64,000 bases of DNA, taken from positions 496,001 to 560,000 of the forward strand of contig NZ_JAHXRL010000002.1 in assembly GCF_019392245.1 (NCBI RefSeq), read 5' to 3'. The stretch is from Sulfitobacter sp. CW3. Its GTDB lineage: Bacteria > Pseudomonadota > Alphaproteobacteria > Rhodobacterales > Rhodobacteraceae. Position numbers and translations under genes: made by a program. Below are positions 44,003-53,012 of the stretch, in pieces. How positions within the stretch are numbered: the first letter of the stretch is position 1; every line of letters begins with the position of its first letter. The notes below the pieces were generated by a model. The model was given only the letters and a program-made list of their open reading frames with translations. It was not told the DNA's origin and made no database searches.

Positions 44003-45826
44003 GTGCACCCAACCTATATCGAAATCGCTCAAGTTTTCAGTCAAGATCAACGCTACACAGTGCCACTTTTTCAAAGGCCTTATGTTTGGAACAAAGAAGA
44101 TCAATGGGAACCTCTTTGGAGTGATATCCTAGGTGTCCTTGGTCGTTTACAGCGACGGAAAGACGACGCTGTAGTCGCGAGTCACTTCCTGGGGACAATA
44201 GTCCTAGAACAGCGGCAAACCCCCACAGGAAGCCTGCCAAAGCGCGAGGTCATTGATGGCCAGCAACGCCTCACCACACTTCAAATACTACTGAAAGCTG
44301 TTGAGCACGCCATTGGCGCAACTTTGGAAAGTAGCCCCGAAGATGAGCGTGACGCTATTGAACTGGCGAAACGGCAGATTTCCAAGCTTACGAAAAATGA
44401 TGCACTTGGCGAAGAAGTTTACAAAGTTTGGCCGACAAATGAAGACCGCAAACCCTTTTCAGAAGTGATGGATGCAATCGGGTTTTCAGCGGCCACCGTC
44501 AAAATCAGCCGAATGGCAAATGCCTACCAATACTTCTATGATGCCGCTGGGCAGTTTTTAGCCAGTGCAGACAGCCATGCAGAAATGGCTAAACTCCTTT
44601 CGGAAGCGGTCAGAAACTACATGAGGCTCATCGTTCTTGACTTAGACAAGGGTGATGAACCGCAAGCCATCTTTGAAACCTTAAACGCCCATGGCACGCC
44701 ACTACTTCCAACTGACCTCATTAAGAATTGGCTACTTTGGGAAGCCGCACGGCAAAAACTTGATGCTACCCCATTATATGAAAGTTACTGGTGCCTCTTT
44801 GATCGCGACCACGACTATTGGAGAGCGACCGTTGGGACAGGCCACGCTGCTCGTGCAAGGGTCGACACATTCCTACAAAACTGGTTGTCGAAAGAGACTG
44901 GTGAAGCCGTCTCTGCGAAACACTTATATGATTTGTTCTTACGCTACGCGGAACGGCTACAGCCAAACACTGGTGCGGTCATTGACGTTGCAAACCTGAT
45001 GGAGAAGATCCACATTGATGCATTGCGCTTCGAAAGGATTGATAAGCCCTTAGGCAGCACGCGTTTTGACGTGTTTTTGGAACGACTCAAGCGCCTTGGT
45101 ATCGTTGTTTTCCACCCCTTGTTGCTTGAGGTGATTGCACGAACGGAAGAGCATCCAGAAGACACAGATGAGTTTGGCAAGATTTTGGAAAGTTATCTTG
45201 TGCGTAGATTAGTTTGTGGAGCTCAAACCAGAAGTTACGGTAGCCTTTCCCTGTCGATCCTCAACACACTGCGTGAACACCCAGAGATGATGGCCAGCGA
45301 AGTACTACGTGACGCGCTATCATCGCTGACAGGCGCGGATGAGTGGCCTTCAGATGAGGCATTCCGCCATAGTTGGATAACAAGGCGTTTCTACGGTTAT
45401 TTCAAACGCGACAGGGTCTTGATGATCCTACAAGCTCTTGAACACAAACTGCAAACTGCAAACGATAAAGCCGAACCAATAATCTCGTTTGACTGGTCGC
45501 AACTACAAATCGAACACATCATGCCTCAAGCATGGGAAGCTCACTGGCCCCTACCGGAAGGTATCAATGCGGAGGCGCGACGATTGAATGTTCAAGGTAT
45601 TGGGAATTTGACTTTGGTCAGCAAGAAGTTGAACCCTCGCCTGTCGAACAGCCCATGGAGCGCCCAAGACAAAAGCCAAACAGACAAAAGAAGTGGATTG
45701 CACGATCACACAATGCTAATGATCAATCGAAATCTGCTAGATGAGTTCCCTAATTGGAACGATGAGGCCATTCAGACCAGAGCCAAGAATATCTTTGACG
45801 ACGCAAAGGTAATCTGGGCTCGATGA
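44003..45826 (+). CDS. DUF262/DUF1524 nuclease, GmrSD/SspE-like defence protein
   Basis: A 607-residue protein with a GTG start and AGGA 9 bases upstream. The N-terminal DUF262 domain has YTVPLFQRPYVWNKEDQWEPLW, HFLGTIVLEQ and the ParB-like nucleotide motif EVIDGQQRLTTLQILL (DGQQR at 85-89). The C-terminal DUF1524 HNH-like nuclease has IEHIMPQAW (E504-H505) followed by NVQGIGNLTLVSKKLNPRLSNSPW. This pairing in one chain is typical of type IV modification-dependent restriction (GmrSD) and phosphorothioate-sensing SspE. No dnd/ssp genes are nearby, so a modified-phage-DNA target is the simpler inference. It is divergent in layout from the R-M operon, ending 183 bases before it. Confidence 0.88.
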   Translation: MHPTYIEIAQVFSQDQRYTVPLFQRPYVWNKEDQWEPLWSDILGVLGRLQRRKDDAVVASHFLGTIVLEQRQTPTGSLPKREVIDGQQRLTTLQILLKAVEHAIGATLESSPEDERDAIELAKRQISKLTKNDALGEEVYKVWPTNEDRKPFSEVMDAIGFSAATVKISRMANAYQYFYDAAGQFLASADSHAEMAKLLSEAVRNYMRLIVLDLDKGDEPQAIFETLNAHGTPLLPTDLIKNWLLWEAARQKLDATPLYESYWCLFDRDHDYWRATVGTGHAARARVDTFLQNWLSKETGEAVSAKHLYDLFLRYAERLQPNTGAVIDVANLMEKIHIDALRFERIDKPLGSTRFDVFLERLKRLGIVVFHPLLLEVIARTEEHPEDTDEFGKILESYLVRRLVCGAQTRSYGSLSLSILNTLREHPEMMASEVLRDALSSLTGADEWPSDEAFRHSWITRRFYGYFKRDRVLMILQALEHKLQTANDKAEPIISFDWSQLQIEHIMPQAWEAHWPLPEGINAEARRLNVQGIGNLTLVSKKLNPRLSNSPWSAQDKSQTDKRSGLHDHTMLMINRNLLDEFPNWNDEAIQTRAKNIFDDAKVIWAR

Positions 45827-46009
45827 AGTAGAAGGGCAGTGATCATCAGCATTGTATTATAGTGCATAGTGAGCCGTGTCCGCCGCCCGGTAATCCCCCA
45901 CGGGGGCTGCAACTGACCCTGCCAAAATAACACTCAGGCGCACCATGAGCTTGTGCAAAAGGATAAAATAGGCTAAAAAACGCTTCTTAAGCACATTGTC
46001 GGGTTTGGC

Positions 46010-48556
46010 CTAAGTTGGTCTCGCTTCCACAACAGTATCGTACAAACCAATCTTTGTCAGTCCAGAATGACTGTCGAGGCCACTGTACGATAGAGACGCA
46101 TCTTCATACCTACGGAATGCAAACACAGCTTGGTTCATGTGTTCAGTATTGAAAACCTTCAAGCGAACCAACATGTGAAAATCTGCGACGGTTAGGCCCG
46201 TTACTCTCAAGAACAGGTCAGGCTCCAGCTTGGTGATCACGTCCTGCAATGTATTCTCTCGAAAGTCGGTCAAATACATGAACGCTGGAATTCGCGTTGC
46301 AAACTTTACTAGCTTTTCTTGAACGAGCTTTCGTTTCGATTTGAACTCCCGCTCTTCCGCAGTCAATTCTTTATTCTCTTTAGCAGTAAGGCCATCAGAT
46401 TTAGCCTTTTTCTTGAGGTCTTTAACTTTGTCGCTTTTGTTGATGATGGTCTCGATGACGTTGTCGCCAAGAGCACGCCACCCCTCAATCCGCTCGACTA
46501 CGGCCATTGCCGCAGGGTTATTCATGATGCGGCGCAAGGTATCATTGTCTACGTTCACCAGCAGGGCGCTTTCCCATTTGCGGGCCAACAAAGTTGCCGA
46601 AGTGCCTGCCATTGCGATATCGAGGATGCCGCCAGCATCAATCTGGGTCATATTGGCCCCATCATAAGCCAGCACAGGAAGAAACGAGACCAGATCACGG
46701 ACTGCATTCTCGGGGTTTGGCTCGTTAGGCGACAAGCCAATACCGTACTCTGACAACTGGCGAAGCGCTCGGGTCGGCGCAAAGTCGAAAACAAAACAAA
46801 CCGGTTTCAGTATTTCTTCCTCGTTCGGATTGTCCCCATTTGGGTTCTTAATCGTCCACGGAGACTGTACACGGAATGCGGCTTGGAAATACGTTTCAGG
46901 TGATTTGAGGTTCCTCAGCATCAAGATTGATGACCACTGCTTGACGGTCACACCAGTCGTTAGCTTGCCGCATGACAGTGTGATCGACTGGCTGTCAAAG
47001 CCACTTCCAATGGCCTCACGAACAGGCGGCAATGCTTCTAGCCCCATGCCCGCCGATGCGCCCGCTGAGACGATGACATCATAATCATGCCAGAAGGTGT
47101 TTTGGCGTTCGCCCAAAAGGCTCTTCATCGCGTGGCACGCCGCGACATTTGGCATGAACCAAAAAGCGTGCTGCAGGTAGGGCAGCAACCGTACATCGGA
47201 ATAAGGGAACGGGGGGCGTGACCCCGTTTTTAAGTTTTCCAAGGCATGTGCGCCGTACTGCCCTCGGATGATGTTTAGCCAAGTCTGGACTTCGTCTTTG
47301 TGTTTGAATTCCGCGGCGGAGTCCGTGCCGGTCGCGGCAAAGAACTCGTTTAGGTCGAACTCGTCAAACTCACCTGCGCTAGCGATTGCCAACAACTCAT
47401 CTGGCATTTGATAAGTCAGCAAGCGCATCTGAGGGAGCCCGCCGTATGGGTTCCACTGATTGGGATGATCACGGGCAAACTCTGCTTTGGCCCTTTGCTC
47501 ATCCGTGTAAGTCCAATTAAAGATTTGCTCTTCGATAAACTCCCCTGTGGAAAGGGCTTTGAACGGTGTGCCTGACAAATAAAGGTAGGCACGGGTTTTG
47601 ATGGGCAAGAATTCCGTCTCTGCTTCCAAAGGTTCTTGATAGTCGGCAACATGCTTATTGTAGGTGCTAGGATCATCAAGCAGCTTCTCTTCACGCTCGA
47701 TGGCCTCTTCTTCACCTTCAAACAGTGCCTTAGCGGAATCACGCCATGCGCCGAAATGGTATTCGTCAAAAATCACGAGGTCCCAATTCACCTCATGCAG
47801 CCATTCATTCCGCGCCTTGATGTGGCCCAACGTGTCCTTGCCCAATAAGTCTTGGAATGATCCGAAATAGACGACGGGCTTGTGGTCGTCGATCTGCGTG
47901 GGGTCTGCGCCTGATTGACGTGAGAGATACTGCCAGCCGTCAAAATCTACGTGGCTTTCCAGATCGGTTTGCCACGCGTCCTCAACTGCGGGTTTGAATG
48001 TCAGCACTAGAACCCGTTTTGCACCTAGTTTTTTAGCGAGCTGATAACTTGTGAATGTCTTGCCATACCGCATCTTGGCATTCCAGAGAAACCGCGGGAC
48101 GGCGTTCTTTTCTTCGGACCACCGCGACAGGTAATATTGGTGGGTCTGCTCTACGGCCTCTGCTTGTTCACGGCGCATAGGGAAATCTTGGTGATGTGTT
48201 CCTGTACGCCTTAGGCCTGTTCGCAGCTCGTTTAGGACAGTCTGCACGTCTACAATGGTGCAGTGCATCCACTCAAGGGCGGGGTTTTCAAAACCTTTGG
48301 CCTTTAGCGCGTTGCGCACCTCGTGGTCCGTGATTATCGACCCATCTTCGCGCTCGGCAGGTTCGTCTAACTCAATCCGGTAGTTAGTGATGGCTGCTGT
48401 GCGCAACTGTTCGGCCACCCTCGCTTTAACATCCCGCGCCGTTTGCCCGACTTTGAGCTGCCCCGCGTGACCAGTATCCTCAATTGAATAGGCGTAGATG
48501 CGTGGGCGGGCCTTAGGACGTTCTTCAAGGATGTCATCGACAGTTGACTTAGGCAT
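46010..48556 (-). CDS. GIY-YIG nuclease - DEYH-box helicase restriction subunit
   Basis: An 848-residue protein from ATG 48556; a TTG at 48568 overlaps the upstream stop (TTGA) and may be the true start. Residues ~18-60 look like a GIY-YIG/T5orf172 nuclease (RIYAYSIEDTGHAGQLKVGQT, KARVAEQL). The SF2 helicase core shows a motif I variant NAKMRYGKTFTS (162-167), motif II VIFDEYHFGAW (DEYH 264-267), motif III YLYLSGTPFKAL, and motif VI FQAAFRVQSPW. A long C-terminal region with a charged coiled-coil (KVKDLKKKAKSDGLTAKENK) follows. It should translocate on and cleave DNA as the restriction part of the linked methyltransferase system. Confidence 0.87.
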   Translation of the reverse strand: MPKSTVDDILEERPKARPRIYAYSIEDTGHAGQLKVGQTARDVKARVAEQLRTAAITNYRIELDEPAEREDGSIITDHEVRNALKAKGFENPALEWMHCTIVDVQTVLNELRTGLRRTGTHHQDFPMRREQAEAVEQTHQYYLSRWSEEKNAVPRFLWNAKMRYGKTFTSYQLAKKLGAKRVLVLTFKPAVEDAWQTDLESHVDFDGWQYLSRQSGADPTQIDDHKPVVYFGSFQDLLGKDTLGHIKARNEWLHEVNWDLVIFDEYHFGAWRDSAKALFEGEEEAIEREEKLLDDPSTYNKHVADYQEPLEAETEFLPIKTRAYLYLSGTPFKALSTGEFIEEQIFNWTYTDEQRAKAEFARDHPNQWNPYGGLPQMRLLTYQMPDELLAIASAGEFDEFDLNEFFAATGTDSAAEFKHKDEVQTWLNIIRGQYGAHALENLKTGSRPPFPYSDVRLLPYLQHAFWFMPNVAACHAMKSLLGERQNTFWHDYDVIVSAGASAGMGLEALPPVREAIGSGFDSQSITLSCGKLTTGVTVKQWSSILMLRNLKSPETYFQAAFRVQSPWTIKNPNGDNPNEEEILKPVCFVFDFAPTRALRQLSEYGIGLSPNEPNPENAVRDLVSFLPVLAYDGANMTQIDAGGILDIAMAGTSATLLARKWESALLVNVDNDTLRRIMNNPAAMAVVERIEGWRALGDNVIETIINKSDKVKDLKKKAKSDGLTAKENKELTAEEREFKSKRKLVQEKLVKFATRIPAFMYLTDFRENTLQDVITKLEPDLFLRVTGLTVADFHMLVRLKVFNTEHMNQAVFAFRRYEDASLSYSGLDSHSGLTKIGLYDTVVEARPT

Positions 48557-48564
48557 AGACTGCT

Positions 48565-50127
48565 TCAAAGCTCCATAATCTTGATCTGTGCCTTAACATG
48601 TTCCTGCTCTTGCTGAGTAAGGTCATACTTCGAAAAAAGCTCATCATCGGTCCATGTGCGATCCCATGACTGCAAAGGAACCCAGCTGTAGGTTGAGTGT
48701 AGTCCGTGTTGAGTTATTTTGCGCAACGACACCAGAAAACGGAAAAGACGTGTCGCATAGTATGACTGTGCGCTAGCCATTTCGCTTTCCTCTCCAAGAC
48801 GCAGAAACAGATAGGATTGCGTGCAAACAGATGGCGAGGGGGCCATCTCTGGCCTTCCTAGAATTTGATGAGGTATCGCGTCCCCACCGTTGTACGCTTC
48901 TGGAACTAATAGTTTAAACGTATCAATAGCAGCAGCGTTTTTCTTTATCGTTTCTCTCGCGACGAAACCAACTTTGCGCTTCATTTTGCTGATGTAATAA
49001 ATTGGAATGTCGTCGCTTCGAGATTTGGCCCGAATTCCGCTAAAGTTCGATGCGATGCCGAACGGAGTGTCGCGAGAGAGAACGGTCGTCAGCGACACCT
49101 CTTTTTTTGCAAGGACCTTTTTCAGAATTGTCGCTGATAGCGGGTCGCGAACGAAAACATCGAATTCCGCCAAGTCGCGTTTAGAAACCGTGGCATGTCC
49201 ACCTCGCGTGACGGTAACATTACACAGTCCGTCGTGCTCTCCAGACCAAAGAAAATAGCAGACGCCGCCCTTGATCTCGACCCCTGGGAAAGTTTCTTTA
49301 GAGTCAGGGAAATCAACAAGTTCTTGTAGCTGTTTCTTGCCCAACATTGCTCCTCGAAACTCATTGAGGCCTCGTCCGCCAGCAAGCCAGCGCGAGGGAA
49401 TAACCATACTCAAATAGCGCGGTTCTAGTCTTTGTGCCTGTTCTACAAATAGATGGTAGATTGATGCATCGCTAGTTCCGCCAGCTGCGCCGGTCATTTG
49501 ATAAGGGGGGTTTCCTATTACTACATCGAACTGCATGTCATCTCCAAAAAGCTCGCCAATCCGAGACTTGACGTCATCAGTATGAATGAACTCATATGCG
49601 TGGCTTTCATAATCATCTCCACGTTCAAAGATTTTTCGGGGGGCACCGCAAAAAATACATTTTTTCGCGTCCCATGTATGCTCACCCCGTTCAAACCAAA
49701 CATTACCGGTCTCGGAATCAAAACCGCGCGTTATTGAGTGGCGACCATTGGCGTGCTTGGAGCAATAAAGGCTGCGCCGTGCCAACATTGCCGTCAGCTC
49801 TGTAATTCCAATGCCGAACACCTGCCGCGTCAATATATGATCAACACGGGTTTGCAGGTCTGGTATGTGAGCTTCAAGCCCTTCGATCAAACGTTTCGCT
49901 ATTTCCCGCAAGAACACACCGGATTTGGTGAAGGGATCAAGGAATGTCACTTCAGGGTTTGCCCAAATGCTCTCCCCGTCGTTGTCGACCGCCCAAGCCT
50001 TTGCCACCGTGTCGAGCATGCGCCCCGCAAACTCCGGCGGAGTGAACACCTCATCATTCGACAGGTTTGCGATACATGACAAAACATCGGGATTTCGTCC
50101 ACGAAGAGTAAAACTTGCTTGGCTCAT
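48565..50127 (-). CDS. N6-adenine DNA methyltransferase, large subunit with NPPY and altered SAM motif
   Basis: A 520-residue gamma-type (Eco57I-like) methyltransferase. Motif X-like NDEVFTPPEFAGRML lies at 24-38, motif I is FLDPFTKSGVFLREI (residues 62-76) and motif IV is DVVIGNPPYQMTG (NPPY 206-209). The motif I glycine pattern is DPFTKSG, unlike the usual DPACGSG. Two Cys/His pairs (C122-x2-H125 and C157-x2-C160) may form a zinc site between motifs I and IV. The C-terminal half, from IYHLFVEQAQRLEPRYLSMVIPSRWLAGG onward, is the target-recognition region. Its ATG overlaps the small subunit stop (ATGA), and its end overlaps the helicase start. Confidence 0.87.
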   Translation of the reverse strand: MSQASFTLRGRNPDVLSCIANLSNDEVFTPPEFAGRMLDTVAKAWAVDNDGESIWANPEVTFLDPFTKSGVFLREIAKRLIEGLEAHIPDLQTRVDHILTRQVFGIGITELTAMLARRSLYCSKHANGRHSITRGFDSETGNVWFERGEHTWDAKKCIFCGAPRKIFERGDDYESHAYEFIHTDDVKSRIGELFGDDMQFDVVIGNPPYQMTGAAGGTSDASIYHLFVEQAQRLEPRYLSMVIPSRWLAGGRGLNEFRGAMLGKKQLQELVDFPDSKETFPGVEIKGGVCYFLWSGEHDGLCNVTVTRGGHATVSKRDLAEFDVFVRDPLSATILKKVLAKKEVSLTTVLSRDTPFGIASNFSGIRAKSRSDDIPIYYISKMKRKVGFVARETIKKNAAAIDTFKLLVPEAYNGGDAIPHQILGRPEMAPSPSVCTQSYLFLRLGEESEMASAQSYYATRLFRFLVSLRKITQHGLHSTYSWVPLQSWDRTWTDDELFSKYDLTQQEQEHVKAQIKIMEL

Positions 50128-50777
50128 ACATCAACCTCAGCGACAGGTTTACCCTGCGTGGCAAGTTCATGGATCGCCATAGGTGGATAGGTCTTTGTCG
50201 GTTTGAAAAGCTCTGCCGTGCCAAGCCCCGCAAAGAGCGACCCTTCGGCATTAAAAGCGGACGCTCCCGTCAAAACATCGAGGCGGAAGTCGCGCCGCTG
50301 GAACTTGCCCTTCCCGATGTACCCCCACTCAGCAAAACTAATCGGTGCACCTTTAGTCGTTTGCATGGTCAAGGCATCGCCATGCACAAGATTGGCCGAC
50401 AGCACGTGTGCAGCAGCGAGGGTCAAGTCATCTTCGGGCGACAGCGACAGGTAGCTCATCAGAACATCTAGCAAATTCGCTTTGCATTCCGCGATGTTGT
50501 CCTCGAGCAGCTCAATTCCATAGGTGCACATCAGGCCGAGTAAGGCATATTGACGCTTATCAAAGTCGGACCGCGCAAATTTCAGCTCAACGGCAGCGAG
50601 TTTGCGCTGAAGAACAGGTACAAGAAAGTTGCCACTGCCGCACGCAGGTTCCAAGAACCGTGCGTCGATCCGCTCCGCTTCGCCCGCAACAAGGTCAAGC
50701 ATGGCTTCAACCATCCAATCTGGAGTGAAAACCTCGCCATGGTCTGCCACGCGTTTTTTTGATCTGATTAAGCTCAT
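50124..50777 (-). CDS. Methyltransferase-like small subunit: SAM motif present, NPPY absent
   Basis: A 217-residue protein from ATG 50777; a TTG at 50828 would extend it. It starts like an HsdM/Eco57I methyltransferase: VADHGEVFTPDWMVEAMLDLV (13-33), motif I ARFLEPACGSGNFLVPVL (PACGSGN 44-50), LLGLMCTYGIELLEDNIAECKANLL and VHGDALTMQT (132-140). Where NPPY should follow, it continues FAEWGYIGKGKFQRRDFRLD and ends about 75 residues later. So it should bind SAM but cannot methylate alone. It is the first gene of the operon and overlaps the large subunit gene by 4 bases. Confidence 0.83.
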   Translation of the reverse strand: MSLIRSKKRVADHGEVFTPDWMVEAMLDLVAGEAERIDARFLEPACGSGNFLVPVLQRKLAAVELKFARSDFDKRQYALLGLMCTYGIELLEDNIAECKANLLDVLMSYLSLSPEDDLTLAAAHVLSANLVHGDALTMQTTKGAPISFAEWGYIGKGKFQRRDFRLDVLTGASAFNAEGSLFAGLGTAELFKPTKTYPPMAIHELATQGKPVAEVDV

Positions 50778-50950
50778 ATTACTAGTTATTGCAGAAGCAA
50801 TTGAATTCTCAACCGAATAGAGAGCCAATCAGATGCTATTCGTACAAGTCGACAACAAATGCTTTCGCATGTTCAGTCACCAAACCTCACACCGCGCTCT
50901 AACCGAGCCTTGCAACGCTGAAACGCCTGAGTGACGAATTGGAGCTATCC

Positions 50951-51070
50951 ATGCCTGAATTTCTACTGTTGATTGAGACTTCGCTGCAAGAGAGACAGAC
51001 GCAGAAATGCGTCCGTTCATCATTAACGATGATGAGGCTGGAACAGCAATCAGGGGCGCAAAGCTATTGA
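50951..51070 (+). other. Possible 39-codon ORF in the gap between the methyltransferase and Rep genes
   Basis: ATG 50951 has GGAG 6 bases upstream and opens MPEFLLLIETSLQERQTQKC, closing at 51070 and overlapping the convergent Rep stop. No family is recognised and a chance frame is quite possible. The rest of 50778-51063 should carry the promoter of the methyltransferase operon. Confidence 0.2.
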
Positions 51071-52218
51071 TCTTTGCGAAACTTAACCTTCAACGGCTTG
51101 TAGTTTTTAAGCCGTTTACTGTTGTCCTTTAGAAAGTCTTCGAACAAGTCGTCTACGCGGTGGCCCAGCTTAACCTCCTCGCCTTTGCGGGTCTTTTGCC
51201 AATCTTTCATGCGCTTCACGATACGCTTGCGGACGTCAACACCTTCACGCACACCGAATATCAAGCTTTCCATGGGTGCCTTGGCGTTGAGTTCGAAAAG
51301 GCGCAGGTGGTGGAACTTCTCCACACGCCTTGCAGTACGCAGACACGCCTCACCCAGTCCAAGCTTTGTATGGTCCACTTCTTTACCCTCATATGGAGGC
51401 TTTACCATATAGCGTCCTAGCCGCCCGAAACTTCCCTCAGCGTGATAAACTCTTGAAGAATGAATGGGGAGTTTCGTGATGCTAGACTTGAACCGCTTGG
51501 CGTGACGCTTGAGTTTTGCTGTCTGCTTCGTTGGCCCCCAGCAAAACACATGAGCATGAACCGAGAACATCTTACCCTCTTGATTTTCGGGGTAGTTGAT
51601 TATCGGCTGAGTTTCGATAACTCCGATGCAGTGGAGCTCAGTGTGGTTGCGGAGGACAGCCTGCGCCGCTTGTTTGCACTTGTAGATTTCTGCTGTCCCG
51701 CCCCGTTCGTTGAACATGTATTTATCGGCAACGATGCTGATCCATTGAAAGTCTAAATCAGGATCTGCATCACCCAGCTCAAACAGGTGTGCCATTTCGT
51801 CGATTAGAAAGCCGCCCATCTTATTTCGCAACTTTAGATCACTGGCTGGCATATGATCTGCACAGAGTTCACCTTTTCCAAGCAATGCTGCGTAGTCTTT
51901 GAGGTCGGTGGTGATGAACTTGCGTTTCTTGATTGAAGCATACCAAGTTTTTTGATGTTCCTGACATATCTTGCGATGCAGATCTTTACTGTGCTCGAAG
52001 TCCTCATCGTAATCGGTCTGATTTTCGAAGTTGGTCAAAACTGAAAATGATTCAGAAACTGTATTACAGGAGCTCACGGAGGTACATGAACTGTCTGGTT
52101 GCTCGGGTGAGATAGGGAAGTTGATACGTATACAAGGCTTGTCACGTTTCTTTTTGGATTTGAGGGCTTCTTTGCGGGTCTTCTTTTTTGGATCTTTGAA
52201 CTTCTTCGGCTTAGCCAT
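51064..52218 (-). CDS. Putative HUH-type replication initiator or relaxase
   Basis: A 384-residue protein that starts with a very basic segment (PKKFKDPKKKTRKEALKSKKKRD). It has H221-A-H223 in KMFSVHAHVFCWG, which fits the metal-binding HUH motif, and Y270-x2-K273 in LGRYMVKPPYEG, which fits the catalytic tyrosine motif of rolling-circle Rep proteins. A helix-rich C-terminus (VDVRKRIVKRMKDWQKTRK) follows. AAGGAG precedes the ATG. I infer a nicking enzyme that replicates or mobilises the excised island, as in inovirus-like or integrative satellite elements. The match rests on motifs alone. Confidence 0.6.
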   Translation of the reverse strand: MAKPKKFKDPKKKTRKEALKSKKKRDKPCIRINFPISPEQPDSSCTSVSSCNTVSESFSVLTNFENQTDYDEDFEHSKDLHRKICQEHQKTWYASIKKRKFITTDLKDYAALLGKGELCADHMPASDLKLRNKMGGFLIDEMAHLFELGDADPDLDFQWISIVADKYMFNERGGTAEIYKCKQAAQAVLRNHTELHCIGVIETQPIINYPENQEGKMFSVHAHVFCWGPTKQTAKLKRHAKRFKSSITKLPIHSSRVYHAEGSFGRLGRYMVKPPYEGKEVDHTKLGLGEACLRTARRVEKFHHLRLFELNAKAPMESLIFGVREGVDVRKRIVKRMKDWQKTRKGEEVKLGHRVDDLFEDFLKDNSKRLKNYKPLKVKFRKDQ

Positions 52219-52417
52219 ATCTTGGCTCCTTCATCTGAGAATAAATCCCACACGGCAAAGAGGTACACCCTTACTCCCGCGCACATTGCGTCAGGTGTGA
52301 TGCGCTCTTTACCGCGCAGGTCTTCAATGTTGTTGATTTGGTTTTGTTGTCCGCAGGTCGCGGAGGTCAGTCTGGGTTGATCAGGCCCACATCTGACAAC
52401 TAGACTGTATCGGTTGT

Positions 52418-52690
52418 TTAGTCGTTGCGTTGACCTTGTCCGCTCAGTGGCGAAGGCTGCTCACTCGTAAAGTTACGAGTAGATTGCTGAACATATTCAA
52501 GCAATGCGTCTTTTGGGTAGCGCACCGAGTTGCCGAATTTCATCCACAAAGGTCCTGTTCCGAGGTCGCGACACTTCCGGAGCCAAGAAACTGACATATT
52601 TAGATAATCCGCGGCCTGCTTTTCCGACAAGAAGCTGGTTGGCACGGAACCATTACGATTACCGATCATAGGTGTGAGGTCATATTCCAT
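52418..52690 (-). CDS. AlpA/excisionase-like helix-turn-helix protein
   Basis: A 90-residue HTH_17/MerR-like DNA-binding protein with the core FLSEKQAADYLNMSVSWLRKCRDLGTGP and the wing FGNSVRYPKDALLEYVQ. This is the usual pattern of AlpA-type regulators and excisionases of integrative elements. It lies upstream of the Rep gene in the same direction, 199 bases apart. It could bind the end repeats to promote excision or activate the Rep gene. Confidence 0.85.
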   Translation of the reverse strand: MEYDLTPMIGNRNGSVPTSFLSEKQAADYLNMSVSWLRKCRDLGTGPLWMKFGNSVRYPKDALLEYVQQSTRNFTSEQPSPLSGQGQRND

Positions 52691-53012
52691 TGTATTGCAT
52701 TCTTTCTACATTTGGTTTCTTTCAACGCCAACTAACGAACCGTCATTGGTTGCTTTCTGCCATGGCGCTACTCCATGTCTTAGAGTGACACCAATATGAT
52801 ATAAAAATTTCAATTAATCCATATAGTTACAATGATTTTCGATGTGGTCGAAACACTCCTCGGATCGATTTTCAAAAGCTCTACGGACACCAATGGGGCC
52901 ACATCTCGACACGTCAAAGTGTCAATCCTCTTGAAATTCGTATCTCTTGGGAGATACAGCTAATTCAACAGTCAATAAATAAATTTTGGCCCGATAGCTG
53001 AAAGTTAACGAA
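52691..53012. other. AT-rich divergent regulatory region of the island
   Basis: A 322-base gap between the HTH gene (minus) and the unknown gene at 53013 (plus). It is AT-rich (ATGATATAAAAATTTCAATTAATC region at 52796-52819) and holds two inverted repeats: GACAC-N6-GTGTC at 52904-52919 region and the 7-bp IR at 52940-52957. It probably holds both promoters and may include an origin, given the nearby Rep gene. I see no gene. Confidence 0.5.
52940..52957. promoter_or_regulatory. Perfect inverted repeat GTATCTC-TTGG-GAGATAC, operator candidate
   Basis: Two 7-bp arms around a 4-base centre, about 55 bp before the 53013 start codon. Position and symmetry fit an operator for the AlpA-like protein or for the downstream gene product. 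Confidence 0.45.

Noticed and set aside
45886..45910. CCCCCACGGGGG palindrome after the DUF262 gene as a terminator
   Set aside because: The stem is short with a minimal loop and no T-run on either strand.
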